Shown here in pieces: positions 17,182-24,654 of a stretch of 64,000 bases of DNA. Below the pieces are notes generated by a model that worked only from the letters and a program-made list of their open reading frames with translations, searched no databases and was not told where the DNA came from. The stretch is from Alkalihalobacillus sp. LMS39 (lineage in GTDB: Bacteria; Bacillota; Bacilli; Bacillales; Bacillaceae_F), in contig NZ_CP093300.1 in assembly GCF_022812285.1 (NCBI RefSeq), forward strand, positions 186,001 to 250,000. The letters are read 5' to 3'. Positions within the stretch are counted from its first letter, which is position 1. Each line of letters opens with the position of its first letter. Both the position numbers and the translations under genes were made by a program.

Positions 17182-17601
17182 ATGTCAAAACCAATTATTT
17201 ATTTTTTATGTACAGGGAATTCATGCAGAAGCCAAATGGCAGAAGGATGGGGGAAATACTTTTTAAGCGAGAAGTATGATGTCTATTCGGCAGGGATTGA
17301 AGCACATGGTGTCAATCCGAATGCAGTAAAAGCGATGGCAGAAGCGGGAGTAGATATTTCAGCTCAAACATCTGATACGATAAACCCTGAAATTTTACAA
17401 AAAGCAGACCTTGTTGTTACTTTATGTGGTCATGCTAACGATGTATGTCCTGCAACACCACCGAATAAAGACAGAGTTCATTGGGGATTTGATGACCCGG
17501 CAAAAGCAGAAGGAACAGATGAAGAAAAATGGGCATTTTTCCAGCGAGTACGAGATGAAATTCGCGATAGAATAAAAGAGTTTGCTGAAACAGGAAAATA
17601 A
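17182..17601 (+). CDS. arsC: Arsenate reductase ArsC, thioredoxin-coupled
   Basis: A 139-residue cytosolic enzyme related to low-molecular-weight phosphatases. It turns arsenate into arsenite using the catalytic Cys10 of the P-loop CTGNSCRS and the Cys82/Cys89 pair ([11 protein letters not shown]), which passes the disulfide to thioredoxin. This layout is that of the B. subtilis and S. aureus enzymes. The second of two adjacent ATGs (17182) has GGGG 7 nt upstream; 17179 is the alternative. 18 nt after arsB. Confidence 0.95.
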   Translation: MSKPIIYFLCTGNSCRSQMAEGWGKYFLSEKYDVYSAGIEAHGVNPNAVKAMAEAGVDISAQTSDTINPEILQKADLVVTLCGHANDVCPATPPNKDRVHWGFDDPAKAEGTDEEKWAFFQRVRDEIRDRIKEFAETGK

Positions 17602-17608
17602 AAAGTAG

Positions 17609-17632
17609 GGGATGTTTCCTTTGAAACATCCC
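17609..17632 (+). promoter_or_regulatory. Intercistronic hairpin between arsC and arsD
   Basis: GGGATGTTTC and GAAACATCCC form a 10-bp stem with a 4-nt loop, but no U-run follows. It is therefore more likely an mRNA-processing or 3'-protecting hairpin than a full terminator; it could lower expression of arsD-arsA relative to arsRBC. Confidence 0.55.
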
Positions 17633-17671
17633 TTATGTATAGAACACAGCTACAAAAAAGGAGGAATACGA

Positions 17672-18028
17672 ATGAAAATAGAAATCTTTGATCCGGCGAT
17701 GTGTTGTGATACGGGTGTGTGCGGACCGAACGTAGACCCAGAGTTAACAAGAGTAGCCACAGCGATTTATCTGCTTCAACAGCAGGGCATTTCCATTGTT
17801 CGATATAACTTAACTTCTGAACCACAAGCGTATGTGGATCAGAAAGAGGTCACTCAATTATTGGAGGAAAAAGGAACGGAAAGTCTTCCTATTGTGATTG
17901 TGAATGATAAAGTCGAAAAAATAGGCGAATATCCAACAAATGAAGAACTTGCTATGTGGACAGGGCTGGATATAAGTTTTTTTACAAAAAAAGAAAAAAG
18001 CTTAGGAAAAGAAATTAAACTGTTATAA
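17672..18028 (+). CDS. arsD: Arsenite metallochaperone ArsD
   Basis: A 118-residue protein that carries arsenite to the ArsA ATPase. The essential cysteines Cys11, Cys12 and Cys17 (MKIEIFDPAMCCDTGVCGP) correspond to Cys12/13/18 of the E. coli protein. The extra vicinal pairs at the E. coli C-terminus are absent, and a basic tail replaces them. AAAGGAGG stands 7-8 nt before the ATG. Immediately precedes arsA, its partner. Confidence 0.95.
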   Translation: MKIEIFDPAMCCDTGVCGPNVDPELTRVATAIYLLQQQGISIVRYNLTSEPQAYVDQKEVTQLLEEKGTESLPIVIVNDKVEKIGEYPTNEELAMWTGLDISFFTKKEKSLGKEIKLL

Positions 18029-18041
18029 AAGGATGGATATT

Positions 18042-19802
18042 ATGAGGCAGCGATTTCTTCCAGCAGAGATGGAAATGACCCGTTATTTGTTTTTTACGGG
18101 GAAAGGTGGCGTTGGAAAAACATCAACAGCCTGTGCCACCGCACTACAGTTAGCTGAGGTAGGGAAAAAAGTGTTAATTGTAAGCACGGACCCGGCCTCC
18201 AATTTACAAGATGTGTTCCGTATAAACATTGACCGTCAAACTACAGCTATCCCTAATGTAGACGGCTTATTTGCGATAAACATTAATCCAGAACAAGTCG
18301 CAGCGCAGTACCGAGAAAGTGTAATTGGACCATATCGAGATAAGCTTCCAGCACCAGTTATTATGCAAATGGAAGAGCAATTATCAGGAGCATGTACGGT
18401 TGAGATTGCAGCATTTAATGAATTTGCTGACGTCCTAACGAATGAAGAAATTGCAAACCAATACGACCATATTATATTTGATACAGCGCCAACTGGCCAC
18501 ACACTAAGGTTATTACAGTTACCAACAGCATGGTCACAGTTTTTAGAAGAATCCACACATGGAGCTTCATGTCTAGGTCCGCTTTCTGGCTTAGCAGAGA
18601 AAAAACATCTGTACAATGAAGCTGTGAATGCGTTAGCTGATAAAGAAAAAACAACCTTGTTATTAGTAACGAGACCGGATAAATCGGCGATTCAAGAAGC
18701 GAACCGGGCATCAGATGAACTTTTTGACATTGGCTTACAAAATCAATGGGTCATTATCAATGGCAAGATGCAGCGATATGAAAAATTTGATGAGATCGCA
18801 AAGGCGTTTTACAACCGCCAGGAACAGGCACTTGAAACATTGACAGGTCGTTTACTAAAACTTCCGACATTTGAGATTCCATTTGTGTCTTATGAAATAA
18901 CAGGGACAGAGGCATTACGAGTATTTTTTAAAGAAAATAAAATGCAGGAAACGAAATCAGAATTACAAAAAACAACGCTTCCTCCATTATCGGAATTGCT
19001 AGACACGTTAGCGAAAAAGCAAAGTGGTGTCGTTATGACGATGGGAAAGGGCGGGGTTGGGAAAACTACAATTGCATCAGCGATAGCGATTGGATTAGCT
19101 GAGCAAGGCCATCAAGTACACTTAACGACAACCGATCCGGCTGCTCACTTATCTCACGTGTTTGGGGACGAAATCACGAAAAAAAATCTTCAAATTAGTG
19201 TGATTAATCCTGAAGTTGAGGTAGAAGAATATAAAGAAGATATTTTGTCAAAGGCAAAAGAGGCACTTGATGAAGATGGCTTAGCTTATTTAAAGGAAGA
19301 TTTACACTCACCATGTACTGAAGAAATTGCTGTGTTTCAAGCGTTTGCCAAAGTAGTCGACCAAGGTGAAAATCAGTTTGTTGTTATTGATACAGCACCA
19401 ACGGGTCATACATTACTATTATTAGATGCTGCTCAGTCTTACCAAAAGGAAGTAACAAGAACAACTGGTGAAGTACCTAAGGAAGTTGAACGCTTATTAC
19501 CACGACTACGTGATAAGCGAGAAACAGATGTTGTCATTGTCACATTACCAGAGGCAACACCGTATTACGAAGCAAAGCGGCTAGCTGATGATTTAAAACG
19601 AGCAGAAATTAATCCCACATGGACAGTGATTAATCAAAGCTTTGCATTGACAACGACGACAGACCCTATTTTAAAACAACGAGCAACAGCAGAATGGAAA
19701 TGGATTGAGAAAATACAAACGTTAACAAGTCAAACCGTTATCACACCTTGGCAAATTCATGATACGATTGGATATAGTCATGTGAAAGAATTACTAACAT
19801 AG
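18042..19802 (+). CDS. arsA: Arsenite-stimulated ATPase ArsA
   Basis: A 586-residue protein of two homologous halves that binds ArsB and drives arsenite export. Each half has a deviant Walker A (FTGKGGVGKTS near 19, MGKGGVGKTT near 330) and a DTAPTGHT signature. The three metalloid-binding cysteines of the family are visible: SGACTVEIA and GASCLGPL in half 1 and SPCTEEIA in half 2. The ATG at 18042 has AAAGGATGG at normal spacing; the ATG at 18033 does not. The stop overlaps the ribosome site of the next gene. Confidence 0.95.
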   Translation: MRQRFLPAEMEMTRYLFFTGKGGVGKTSTACATALQLAEVGKKVLIVSTDPASNLQDVFRINIDRQTTAIPNVDGLFAININPEQVAAQYRESVIGPYRDKLPAPVIMQMEEQLSGACTVEIAAFNEFADVLTNEEIANQYDHIIFDTAPTGHTLRLLQLPTAWSQFLEESTHGASCLGPLSGLAEKKHLYNEAVNALADKEKTTLLLVTRPDKSAIQEANRASDELFDIGLQNQWVIINGKMQRYEKFDEIAKAFYNRQEQALETLTGRLLKLPTFEIPFVSYEITGTEALRVFFKENKMQETKSELQKTTLPPLSELLDTLAKKQSGVVMTMGKGGVGKTTIASAIAIGLAEQGHQVHLTTTDPAAHLSHVFGDEITKKNLQISVINPEVEVEEYKEDILSKAKEALDEDGLAYLKEDLHSPCTEEIAVFQAFAKVVDQGENQFVVIDTAPTGHTLLLLDAAQSYQKEVTRTTGEVPKEVERLLPRLRDKRETDVVIVTLPEATPYYEAKRLADDLKRAEINPTWTVINQSFALTTTTDPILKQRATAEWKWIEKIQTLTSQTVITPWQIHDTIGYSHVKELLT

Positions 19803-19813
19803 GAGGAACATAT

Positions 19814-20095
19814 ATGGAAATTACATCACGGGCAAAAGAAACATTGCTAGAAATTATGGAAGAAAAACAAGCAAGCGGAGTTCGCTTTTATTTTGCAGGC
19901 ATGGGCTGAGGTAGCCCTAAGATTGGACTGGCTCTGGATGAGCCAGAAGAGGATGATATTGTAGAAGAAATTTCAGGGATTACGGTTGCCATTGATAAGA
20001 TGATTGAGCACGAGGCAAGAACAATAACATTAGATGTACAAGAACATAACGGTCAACGAGGGTTTGTACTATTAGGGACAAATGATTGTTGTTAA
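19814..20095 (+). CDS. HesB/IscA-like protein with in-frame TGA, probable selenoprotein
   Basis: A 93-residue protein read through TGA at 19907-19909 (codon 32). The flanking residues are YFAGMG-U-GSPKIGLALDEP; in HesB-like proteins a Cys stands at that position, and selenoprotein forms of this family are known. The frame is open on both sides and ends GTNDCC before a TAATAA double stop. A hairpin with a UGGAU loop follows the TGA (see 19928-19946). AGGAGG lies 7 nt before the ATG and overlaps the arsA stop, so it belongs to the ars operon. HesB/IscA relatives bind iron or Fe-S clusters; a link to arsenic or redox defence is inferred from position. The alternative is a nonsense mutation; no other lesion is seen. 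No Sec machinery lies in the window. Confidence 0.8.
19928..19946 (+). promoter_or_regulatory. Candidate bacterial SECIS element
   Basis: CTGGCTC and GAGCCAG form a 7-bp stem with loop TGGAT, 25 nt from the TGA to the loop. Known bacterial SECIS elements need a short stem within about 16-37 nt of UGA and a G in the first two loop positions; both hold. The stem uses CTG, CTG and GAG codons where this AT-rich genome mostly uses TTA and GAA. Confidence 0.7.
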
Positions 20096-20163
20096 TAAAT
20101 GAAAGAGTGTGGTTGAGTAAGAGGCGTGGGAAAACATACCCCAATAACTACATTTCATCACGG

Positions 20164-20194
20164 GAACTATCGAAACTTGATAGTTCTTTTTTTT
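20164..20194 (+). terminator. Terminator of the ars operon
   Basis: GAACTATC and GATAGTTC form an 8-bp stem with a 7-nt loop, followed by eight T. It lies 69 nt after the stop of the TGA-containing gene, so that gene is inside the transcript. Confidence 0.9.
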
Positions 20195-20195
20195 G

Positions 20196-20366
20196 AAAGA
20201 TAAGAAAAAAATTGGTGTAGCAGTGAAGCTTTGAAAGCTAATTCTAGAAAAGCGAAGGCTGCGCACCTGCGCGTTTCACCCAAGAAGAGCACTTGGGGTT
20301 CACTTTAAAAAGCGGGCAGGGCTCCGGATTTAGCTTGAAAGAAAAGACGCTCTCACGTTTTTCTTA
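20196..20366 (+). repeat. Terminator-associated element, copy 2 (long form)
   Basis: Starts directly behind the ars terminator with AAAGATAAGAAAAAAATTGG and ends GTTTTTCTTA. Relative to the short form it carries about 70 extra nt with the hairpin CCCAAG...CTTGGG, as does the copy at 57949. Confidence 0.8.
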
Positions 20367-20436
20367 AGCTTTTTATATTTATTATGAAACGAACACGTCA
20401 AACTTCGTTAAATGCAAATTAACCGTTGTTATTAAT

Positions 20437-20770
20437 ACAGTGGTGAGGGACAAAATAAGGACAAAACGAGGAGAAAATGAAGCGAAAGTGTCCTTCATAA
20501 AGGCGATGAAGGACAAAACGAGGAGAAAACGAAGCGAAAGTGTCTTTCATAAAGGCGATGAAGGACAAAGTGAGGAGAAAACGAAGCGAAAGTGTCCTTC
20601 ATAAAGGCGATGAAGGACAAAACGAGGAGAAAATGAAGCGAAAGTGTCTTTCATAAAGGAGATGAAGGACAAAGTGAGGAGAAAACGAAGCGAAAGTGTC
20701 CTTCATAAAGGTGATGAAGGACAAAACGAGGAGAAAACGAAGCAAAAGTGTCCTTCATACAAATGAGATG
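20437..20770. repeat. 52-bp tandem repeat array with one hairpin per unit
   Basis: Hairpin units begin at 20489, 20541, 20593, 20645, 20697 and 20749, exactly 52 nt apart. Each is TGTCCTTCAT, a 7-nt loop and ATGAAGGACA, then a 25-nt linker of the type AAACGAGGAGAAAACGAAGC. Single changes (TGTCTTTCAT) are the only variation. There is no coding frame across it and no variable spacers, so it is not CRISPR. Confidence 0.9.
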
Positions 20771-20787
20771 GGTCCCCTGGAAAGAAG

Positions 20788-20846
20788 TGTCTAATAGGAG
20801 GTTCTATTAGACAAAACGAGTGCAAAACCGGAGAGAAGTGTCCAAA
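20788..20846. repeat. Divergent unit of the 52-bp array with compensated arms
   Basis: TGTCTAATAG (20788-20797), GAGGTT and CTATTAGACA (20804-20813) form a perfect 10-bp hairpin although the arm sequence differs from the main array. The linker AAACGAGTGCAAAACCGGAG is recognisably the same and a further TGTCC starts at 20839. Confidence 0.8.
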
Positions 20847-20965
20847 AGCTTCTATCAGCTATGTTTGTTTAGTGTAAACTTGTGGAAGAGATATGTTTTC
20901 TGAGTATTATAAAGGCGTACATGGAGTAGAGTACAGGCTTTCAGATTTGCAGGAAACAAAAAAGG

Positions 20966-20999
20966 ACTGAGTGAGGTGGGTTTCCTCACTCAGTTTTTC
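20966..20999 (+). terminator. Orphan terminator behind the repeat array
   Basis: ACTGAGTGAGG and CCTCACTCAGT pair over 11 bp, followed by TTTTTCTT. No gene lies in the 770 nt before it after the ars terminator, so either it ends a non-coding transcript through the array or it is left from a lost gene. Confidence 0.85.
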
Positions 21000-21001
21000 T
21001 T

Positions 21002-21119
21002 AAAAGAGGGAGTATAAAAATCTTGGTGTAGCAGTGATGCTTTGAAAGCTTAACCTAGAAGAGCGAAGGATTAAGCACTTCGCTTGAAACGAAAAGACAC
21101 TCCCGCGTTTTTCTTAATT
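21002..21119 (+). repeat. Terminator-associated element, copy 3 (short form)
   Basis: Begins a few nt behind the orphan terminator, with GGTGTAGCAGTGATGC, a GAAG...CACTTCGCTTG segment and the end GCGTTTTTCTTAA. Same orientation as the other copies. Confidence 0.8.
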
Positions 21120-21260
21120 AACGGGTCTGCTTATACAAAAACTGATAAAAACTCAAAAGTTTCTACAAAATTCATGTAAATGTTATTGTATTTTCAGTAA
21201 TGAACTGGTAAGTTTTACATAGGATAATGATGGTACTCCTTCAAATAAATTTAAAAAAAC

Positions 21261-21287
21261 TGAAACGAGAAAGTAACATAATCCGTA
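21261..21287 (+). promoter_or_regulatory. Sigma-W-type ECF promoter
   Basis: TGAAAC (21261-21266), 17 nt, CGTA (21284-21287). This matches the sigma-W consensus of Bacillus and lies 46 nt before pspA. In B. subtilis the floT operon is controlled by sigma-W, which supports the reading. Confidence 0.75.
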
Positions 21288-21332
21288 TTACATAATAAGC
21301 AAAAAAAATATGAATGGGTAGAGGTGGTTGTA

Positions 21333-22019
21333 ATGTTCCAATTTTTTCGAAGAATGAAAACGTTAGTAAGCTCTGAAGTCAATAATATGATTGATAAAGC
21401 AGAAGACCCGGTAAAAATGGTCGATGAATATTTACGTGAAATGGAAAGTGAAATTGCAGAAATGGAAAGCACAACAGCGAAAATAATTGCAGAAGAAAAA
21501 TTACTAGCTCGAAAAAAAGAAGATACAGCTAAGTTAGCGGACACTCGAGAAGAACAAGCATTAAAAGCGTTAGAAGAAAGCAATGAGGATTTAGCTAGAA
21601 GAATTTTACTAGAAAAAAAGAGAGCAGAAACAGAGCATGCTGAAATCTCACAGTTACATGAAAACTCATTGCAGCAAGTTGAGGATTTAAAAACAAAGCT
21701 AAACGAAATGAAACATGAATACAGTGAAATGAAGCATAAGCGTGTCACATTGGTTGCACGTGCTGAAGCTGCGAAGGCAAAAGCACAAGCAAATCGTTTA
21801 ATGTCTTCAGTGGAGTCTGGAAGTGCAAAACGAGGTTTTAACCGAATGGAAGAAAAAATAATGAGACAAGAAGCAGAAGCCGATGCAAGTGAAGAGCTTC
21901 GCGAAACGAACCAAAGCTTGGACAACGAAATTAAAGAACTTGATAAAAGGACAGAGGTTGATGCTGAATTAGCCCGTTTACGAGAGAAACTTACACAAAA
22001 GGATGAGACGAAAGGTTAG
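21333..22019 (+). CDS. pspA: Phage-shock protein A family (PspA/LiaH)
   Basis: A 228-residue protein that is nearly all coiled coil, with the family N-terminus MFQFFRRMKTLVSSEVNNMIDKAEDPVKMVDEYLREME. PspA/LiaH proteins form large ESCRT-III-like rings on the membrane and protect it under envelope stress. ATG at 21333 has GAGGTGG 5 nt upstream; an in-frame GTG at 21324 is less likely. It heads an operon with an NfeD protein and a flotillin, so all three are probably recruited to damaged or rigid membrane under sigma-W control. Confidence 0.9.
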   Translation: MFQFFRRMKTLVSSEVNNMIDKAEDPVKMVDEYLREMESEIAEMESTTAKIIAEEKLLARKKEDTAKLADTREEQALKALEESNEDLARRILLEKKRAETEHAEISQLHENSLQQVEDLKTKLNEMKHEYSEMKHKRVTLVARAEAAKAKAQANRLMSSVESGSAKRGFNRMEEKIMRQEAEADASEELRETNQSLDNEIKELDKRTEVDAELARLREKLTQKDETKG

Positions 22020-22024
22020 ATAAT

Positions 22025-22558
22025 ATGGAGATACTTGGATATTCCTTACAGTTTATATATTTAGTAGGACTTATTATAGGTGGAGTCCTAACACTTCTTT
22101 ATATTTTACTTGGAGATATAATCGAAGGAATATTCGAGTTTATCCCAGATGGTATTTTTAACCCAAGTCTAGTTCTATCGTTTATTTCAGTTTTAAGTGC
22201 AACAGGTTATTTACTTGAGCGCTTCACGGCAATGAATAGCTTTCTTATTTTATTTATTTCAGGAGGTGGGGCGCTTTTATTTGTTACGTTACTTAATATT
22301 TTCATTTTTATCCCATTATCCAATGCGGAAGAATCGCTTGCCTACTCTGATGAAGACTTAAAAGGAAGAATTGGTAAAGTCATTTTAACGATTCCGAAAG
22401 ATGGAGTTGGAGAAGTGTTAATTGAAAGCAAGACTCAACGCATTTCTAAATCAGCTAGAAGTTTTGACAATATAGACATTCCTTTTGAAACAGATGTACT
22501 CGTTATTGATGTAAAAGAAGGCGTCTTATATGTAACTGTTCATGAACAAATTGTGTAA
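22025..22558 (+). CDS. NfeD-like membrane protein (YuaF type)
   Basis: A 177-residue protein with three or four membrane helices in the first ~105 residues and a C-terminal OB-fold domain (LKGRIGKVILTIPKDGVGEVLIESKTQRISKSARSFDNIDIPFETDVLVIDVKEGVLYV), the NfeDII layout. In B. subtilis YuaF is encoded with FloT and affects membrane fluidity and flotillin assembly. Here it lies 5 nt after pspA and 20 nt before the flotillin gene, so a shared role is likely. Confidence 0.9.
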   Translation: MEILGYSLQFIYLVGLIIGGVLTLLYILLGDIIEGIFEFIPDGIFNPSLVLSFISVLSATGYLLERFTAMNSFLILFISGGGALLFVTLLNIFIFIPLSNAEESLAYSDEDLKGRIGKVILTIPKDGVGEVLIESKTQRISKSARSFDNIDIPFETDVLVIDVKEGVLYVTVHEQIV

Positions 22559-22578
22559 ATGAATCGAGGAGGAAGAGT

Positions 22579-24114
22579 ATGGAAGTCATTATGATTGTTG
22601 TTGGTGTTGTCGTCGTCATTTTAATTGCATTAATAGGTGTATTTGTATCGAAGTATCGTACTGCAGGACCTGACGAAGCACTTATCGTAACAGGAAGTTA
22701 TTTAGGAAAGAAAAATGTTAATGTGGACGAAGCAGGGAACCGCATCAAAATCGTTCGTGGGGGCGGTACTTTTATTTTACCTGTGTTCCAACAAGCAAAA
22801 CCATTAAGCTTGTTATCTAGTAAACTAGATGTTCAAACTCCTGAAGTGTATACAGAACAAGGGGTACCTGTAATGGCGGATGGAACAGCGATTATTAAAA
22901 TTGGTAGTTCTATCGGTGAAATTGCAACCGCTGCTGAGCAATTTTTAGGAAAAACAAAAGCAGATAGAGAGCAAGAGGCAAAAGAAGTACTAGAAGGACA
23001 TTTACGTTCCATTTTAGGTTCGATGACGGTCGAAGAAATTTACCGAAACCGAGAGAAATTTTCACAAGAAGTACAAAAGGTAGCATCATATGATTTGGCA
23101 AAAATGGGGTTAGTCATTGTCTCGTTTACAATCAAAGATGTACGCGATTCAAACGGTTATCTTGATTCTTTAGGGAAACCGAGAATTGCGCAAGTCAAAC
23201 GTGATGCTGATATTGCGACAGCTGAGGCAGTGAAAGAAACAAGAATTAAGCAAGCCGAAGCTGAAAAAGAAGCGAAAAAGTCAGAGTTAGAACGAGCAAC
23301 AGAAATTGCAGAGGCAGAAAAAAGCAATCAGTTAAAAATTGCAGAATATCGTCAAGAACAAGACCGTGCAAGAGCTCGTGCTGACCAATCTTATCATTTA
23401 GAAGAAGCTCGTTCAAAACAAGAAGTAACAGAACAACAAATGCAAATTCAAATTATCGAACGTCAAAAGCAAATTGAGTTAGAAGAAAAAGAGATTCTAC
23501 GTCGTGAAAAGCAATATGATTCGGAAGTGAAGAAAAAAGCAGATGCCGACCGTTATGCGGTTGAGCAAAGTGCAGAAGCTGAAAAACGCAAGCAGCTGGC
23601 AGAGGCAGATGCAAACAAATATCGAATCGAAGCAATGGCCAAAGCCGAAGCAGAAAAAATCCGTATTGACGGGTTAGCGAGAGCTGAAGCAGAGAAAGCG
23701 CAAGGGGAATCTGAAGCTGAAGTTATTCGTTTAAAAGGTTTGGCAGAAGCCGAAGCAAAAGAGAAAATTGCAGAAGCATACGAGCAATATGGAGAAGCTG
23801 CAATGCTCGATATGATTTTACAAATGTTACCTTCTTACGCAAAAGAAATTGCAAGCCCATTAGCGAATATTGATAAGATTACAGTTGTTGACACAGGTGG
23901 AAATGGCAGCAACAGTGGGGCAAATAAAGTAACAGGGTATGCAACTGATTTAATGAGCACGTTACAAGAGTCATTAAAAGCATCATCTGGTATTGATGTA
24001 AAAGGCTTAATTGAGAACTTATCTGGAAAAGGCAATGTGAGACATAGCATTGAGGAATTAACAGAAGAAATTAAAAGTCAAAAGAAAGTAGAACAACCGG
24101 ACACAGAAGAATAA
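22579..24114 (+). CDS. floT: Flotillin-like scaffold protein FloT
   Basis: A 511-residue membrane-associated scaffold of the SPFH family. It has a hydrophobic hairpin at about 4-24 (IMIVVGVVVVILIALIGVFV), the SPFH/PHB domain to about 190, then a long coiled coil of EA-rich repeats (AEAEKEAKK, AEADANKYRIEAMAKAEAEK) to about 420 and a flexible tail. Flotillins organise membrane microdomains that recruit signalling and secretion proteins. GAGGAGGAAG lies before the ATG. Size and order match yuaG (floT) of B. subtilis. Third gene of the sigma-W-type operon. Confidence 0.95.
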   Translation: MEVIMIVVGVVVVILIALIGVFVSKYRTAGPDEALIVTGSYLGKKNVNVDEAGNRIKIVRGGGTFILPVFQQAKPLSLLSSKLDVQTPEVYTEQGVPVMADGTAIIKIGSSIGEIATAAEQFLGKTKADREQEAKEVLEGHLRSILGSMTVEEIYRNREKFSQEVQKVASYDLAKMGLVIVSFTIKDVRDSNGYLDSLGKPRIAQVKRDADIATAEAVKETRIKQAEAEKEAKKSELERATEIAEAEKSNQLKIAEYRQEQDRARARADQSYHLEEARSKQEVTEQQMQIQIIERQKQIELEEKEILRREKQYDSEVKKKADADRYAVEQSAEAEKRKQLAEADANKYRIEAMAKAEAEKIRIDGLARAEAEKAQGESEAEVIRLKGLAEAEAKEKIAEAYEQYGEAAMLDMILQMLPSYAKEIASPLANIDKITVVDTGGNGSNSGANKVTGYATDLMSTLQESLKASSGIDVKGLIENLSGKGNVRHSIEELTEEIKSQKKVEQPDTEE

Positions 24115-24116
24115 TA

Positions 24117-24156
24117 AGAAGAGTGGAGGGGATTAGTCCTTTCCACTTCTTTTTTT
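24117..24156 (+). terminator. Terminator of the pspA-nfeD-floT operon
   Basis: GAAGAGTGGAGGG pairs (with a G-U and one bulge) with CCTTTCCACTTC, followed by seven T. Confidence 0.8.
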
Positions 24157-24227
24157 GTTAAAGACTAAAATAAACTGAAACTATTGCTTCCTTATGGCGT
24201 CTTAGTATTCAAAAGGAGGTAATGAAA

Positions 24228-24566
24228 ATGAAAAAGGGTATCGTTATTGCACTTTCTCTTGTTTTTACATTCATTGTTGTTGGGTGTCAATCTGAGGTTG
24301 AGGAACAAGGTCAAATCGAACAAGAAGAGACAGATTTAGCGGCAGGAGGAATTGAGTTAACTCAACAAATCCAAGGTGTGTTTAAACAAAAGCTTGACGG
24401 CGACCAAGTTATCATTGAACACAATGGCACCGAGGAAACATATTCAACAAAGGATGGAGTCGTTGGAGACCTTGACACTGTCCAAGACGGAGAAGCGGTT
24501 TATTTTTCATATGGAACGAAAGAAGATGGAACACTTGTGTTAGAAACATTACGATTAGGTGAATAA
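24228..24566 (+). CDS. Small lipoprotein of unknown function
   Basis: A 112-residue lipoprotein: KKGIVIALSLVFTFIVVGCQS with lipobox VVGC, an acidic linker, and a 70-residue beta-rich domain (TQQIQGVFKQKLDGDQVIIEHNGTEETYSTKDGVVGDL...VYFSYGTKEDGTLVLETLRLGE). The domain looks like a small OB or SH3-like barrel; no family is recognised. The second ATG (24228) has GGAGG 8 nt upstream and is preferred over the ATG at 24222, which is too close. Single gene behind the floT operon. Confidence 0.7.
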   Translation: MKKGIVIALSLVFTFIVVGCQSEVEEQGQIEQEETDLAAGGIELTQQIQGVFKQKLDGDQVIIEHNGTEETYSTKDGVVGDLDTVQDGEAVYFSYGTKEDGTLVLETLRLGE

Positions 24567-24604
24567 CCAAGGTAGTGATAGAATTTTTGCTGTTGTTGGT
24601 TGGT

Positions 24605-24637
24605 GAGCCTCTCCAAGCTTATAATTTTGAGAGGCTC
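24605..24637 (+). terminator. Hairpin after the lipoprotein gene
   Basis: GAGCCTCTC and GAGAGGCTC form a 9-bp stem with a 15-nt loop. The U-tract is poor, so termination is only probable. Confidence 0.5.
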
Positions 24638-24654
24638 AAGACCATATCGTGAGG

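Noticed and set aside
19814-19909. Short 31-aa ORF ending at TGA, or a nonsense-mutated pseudogene
   Set aside because: The frame after the TGA is conserved-looking family sequence to a proper end, the TGA replaces a functional Cys, and a SECIS-like hairpin follows. A lone nonsense mutation at exactly that codon is less likely.
20437-20846. CRISPR array
   Set aside because: Units are 52 nt with both the hairpin and the linker conserved; there are no unique spacers and no cas genes nearby.
21251-21925. Minus-strand ORF of 224 codons
   Set aside because: It is the antisense of pspA, Ser/Cys/Phe-rich as expected from the reverse of a coiled-coil gene, and its end covers the promoter.
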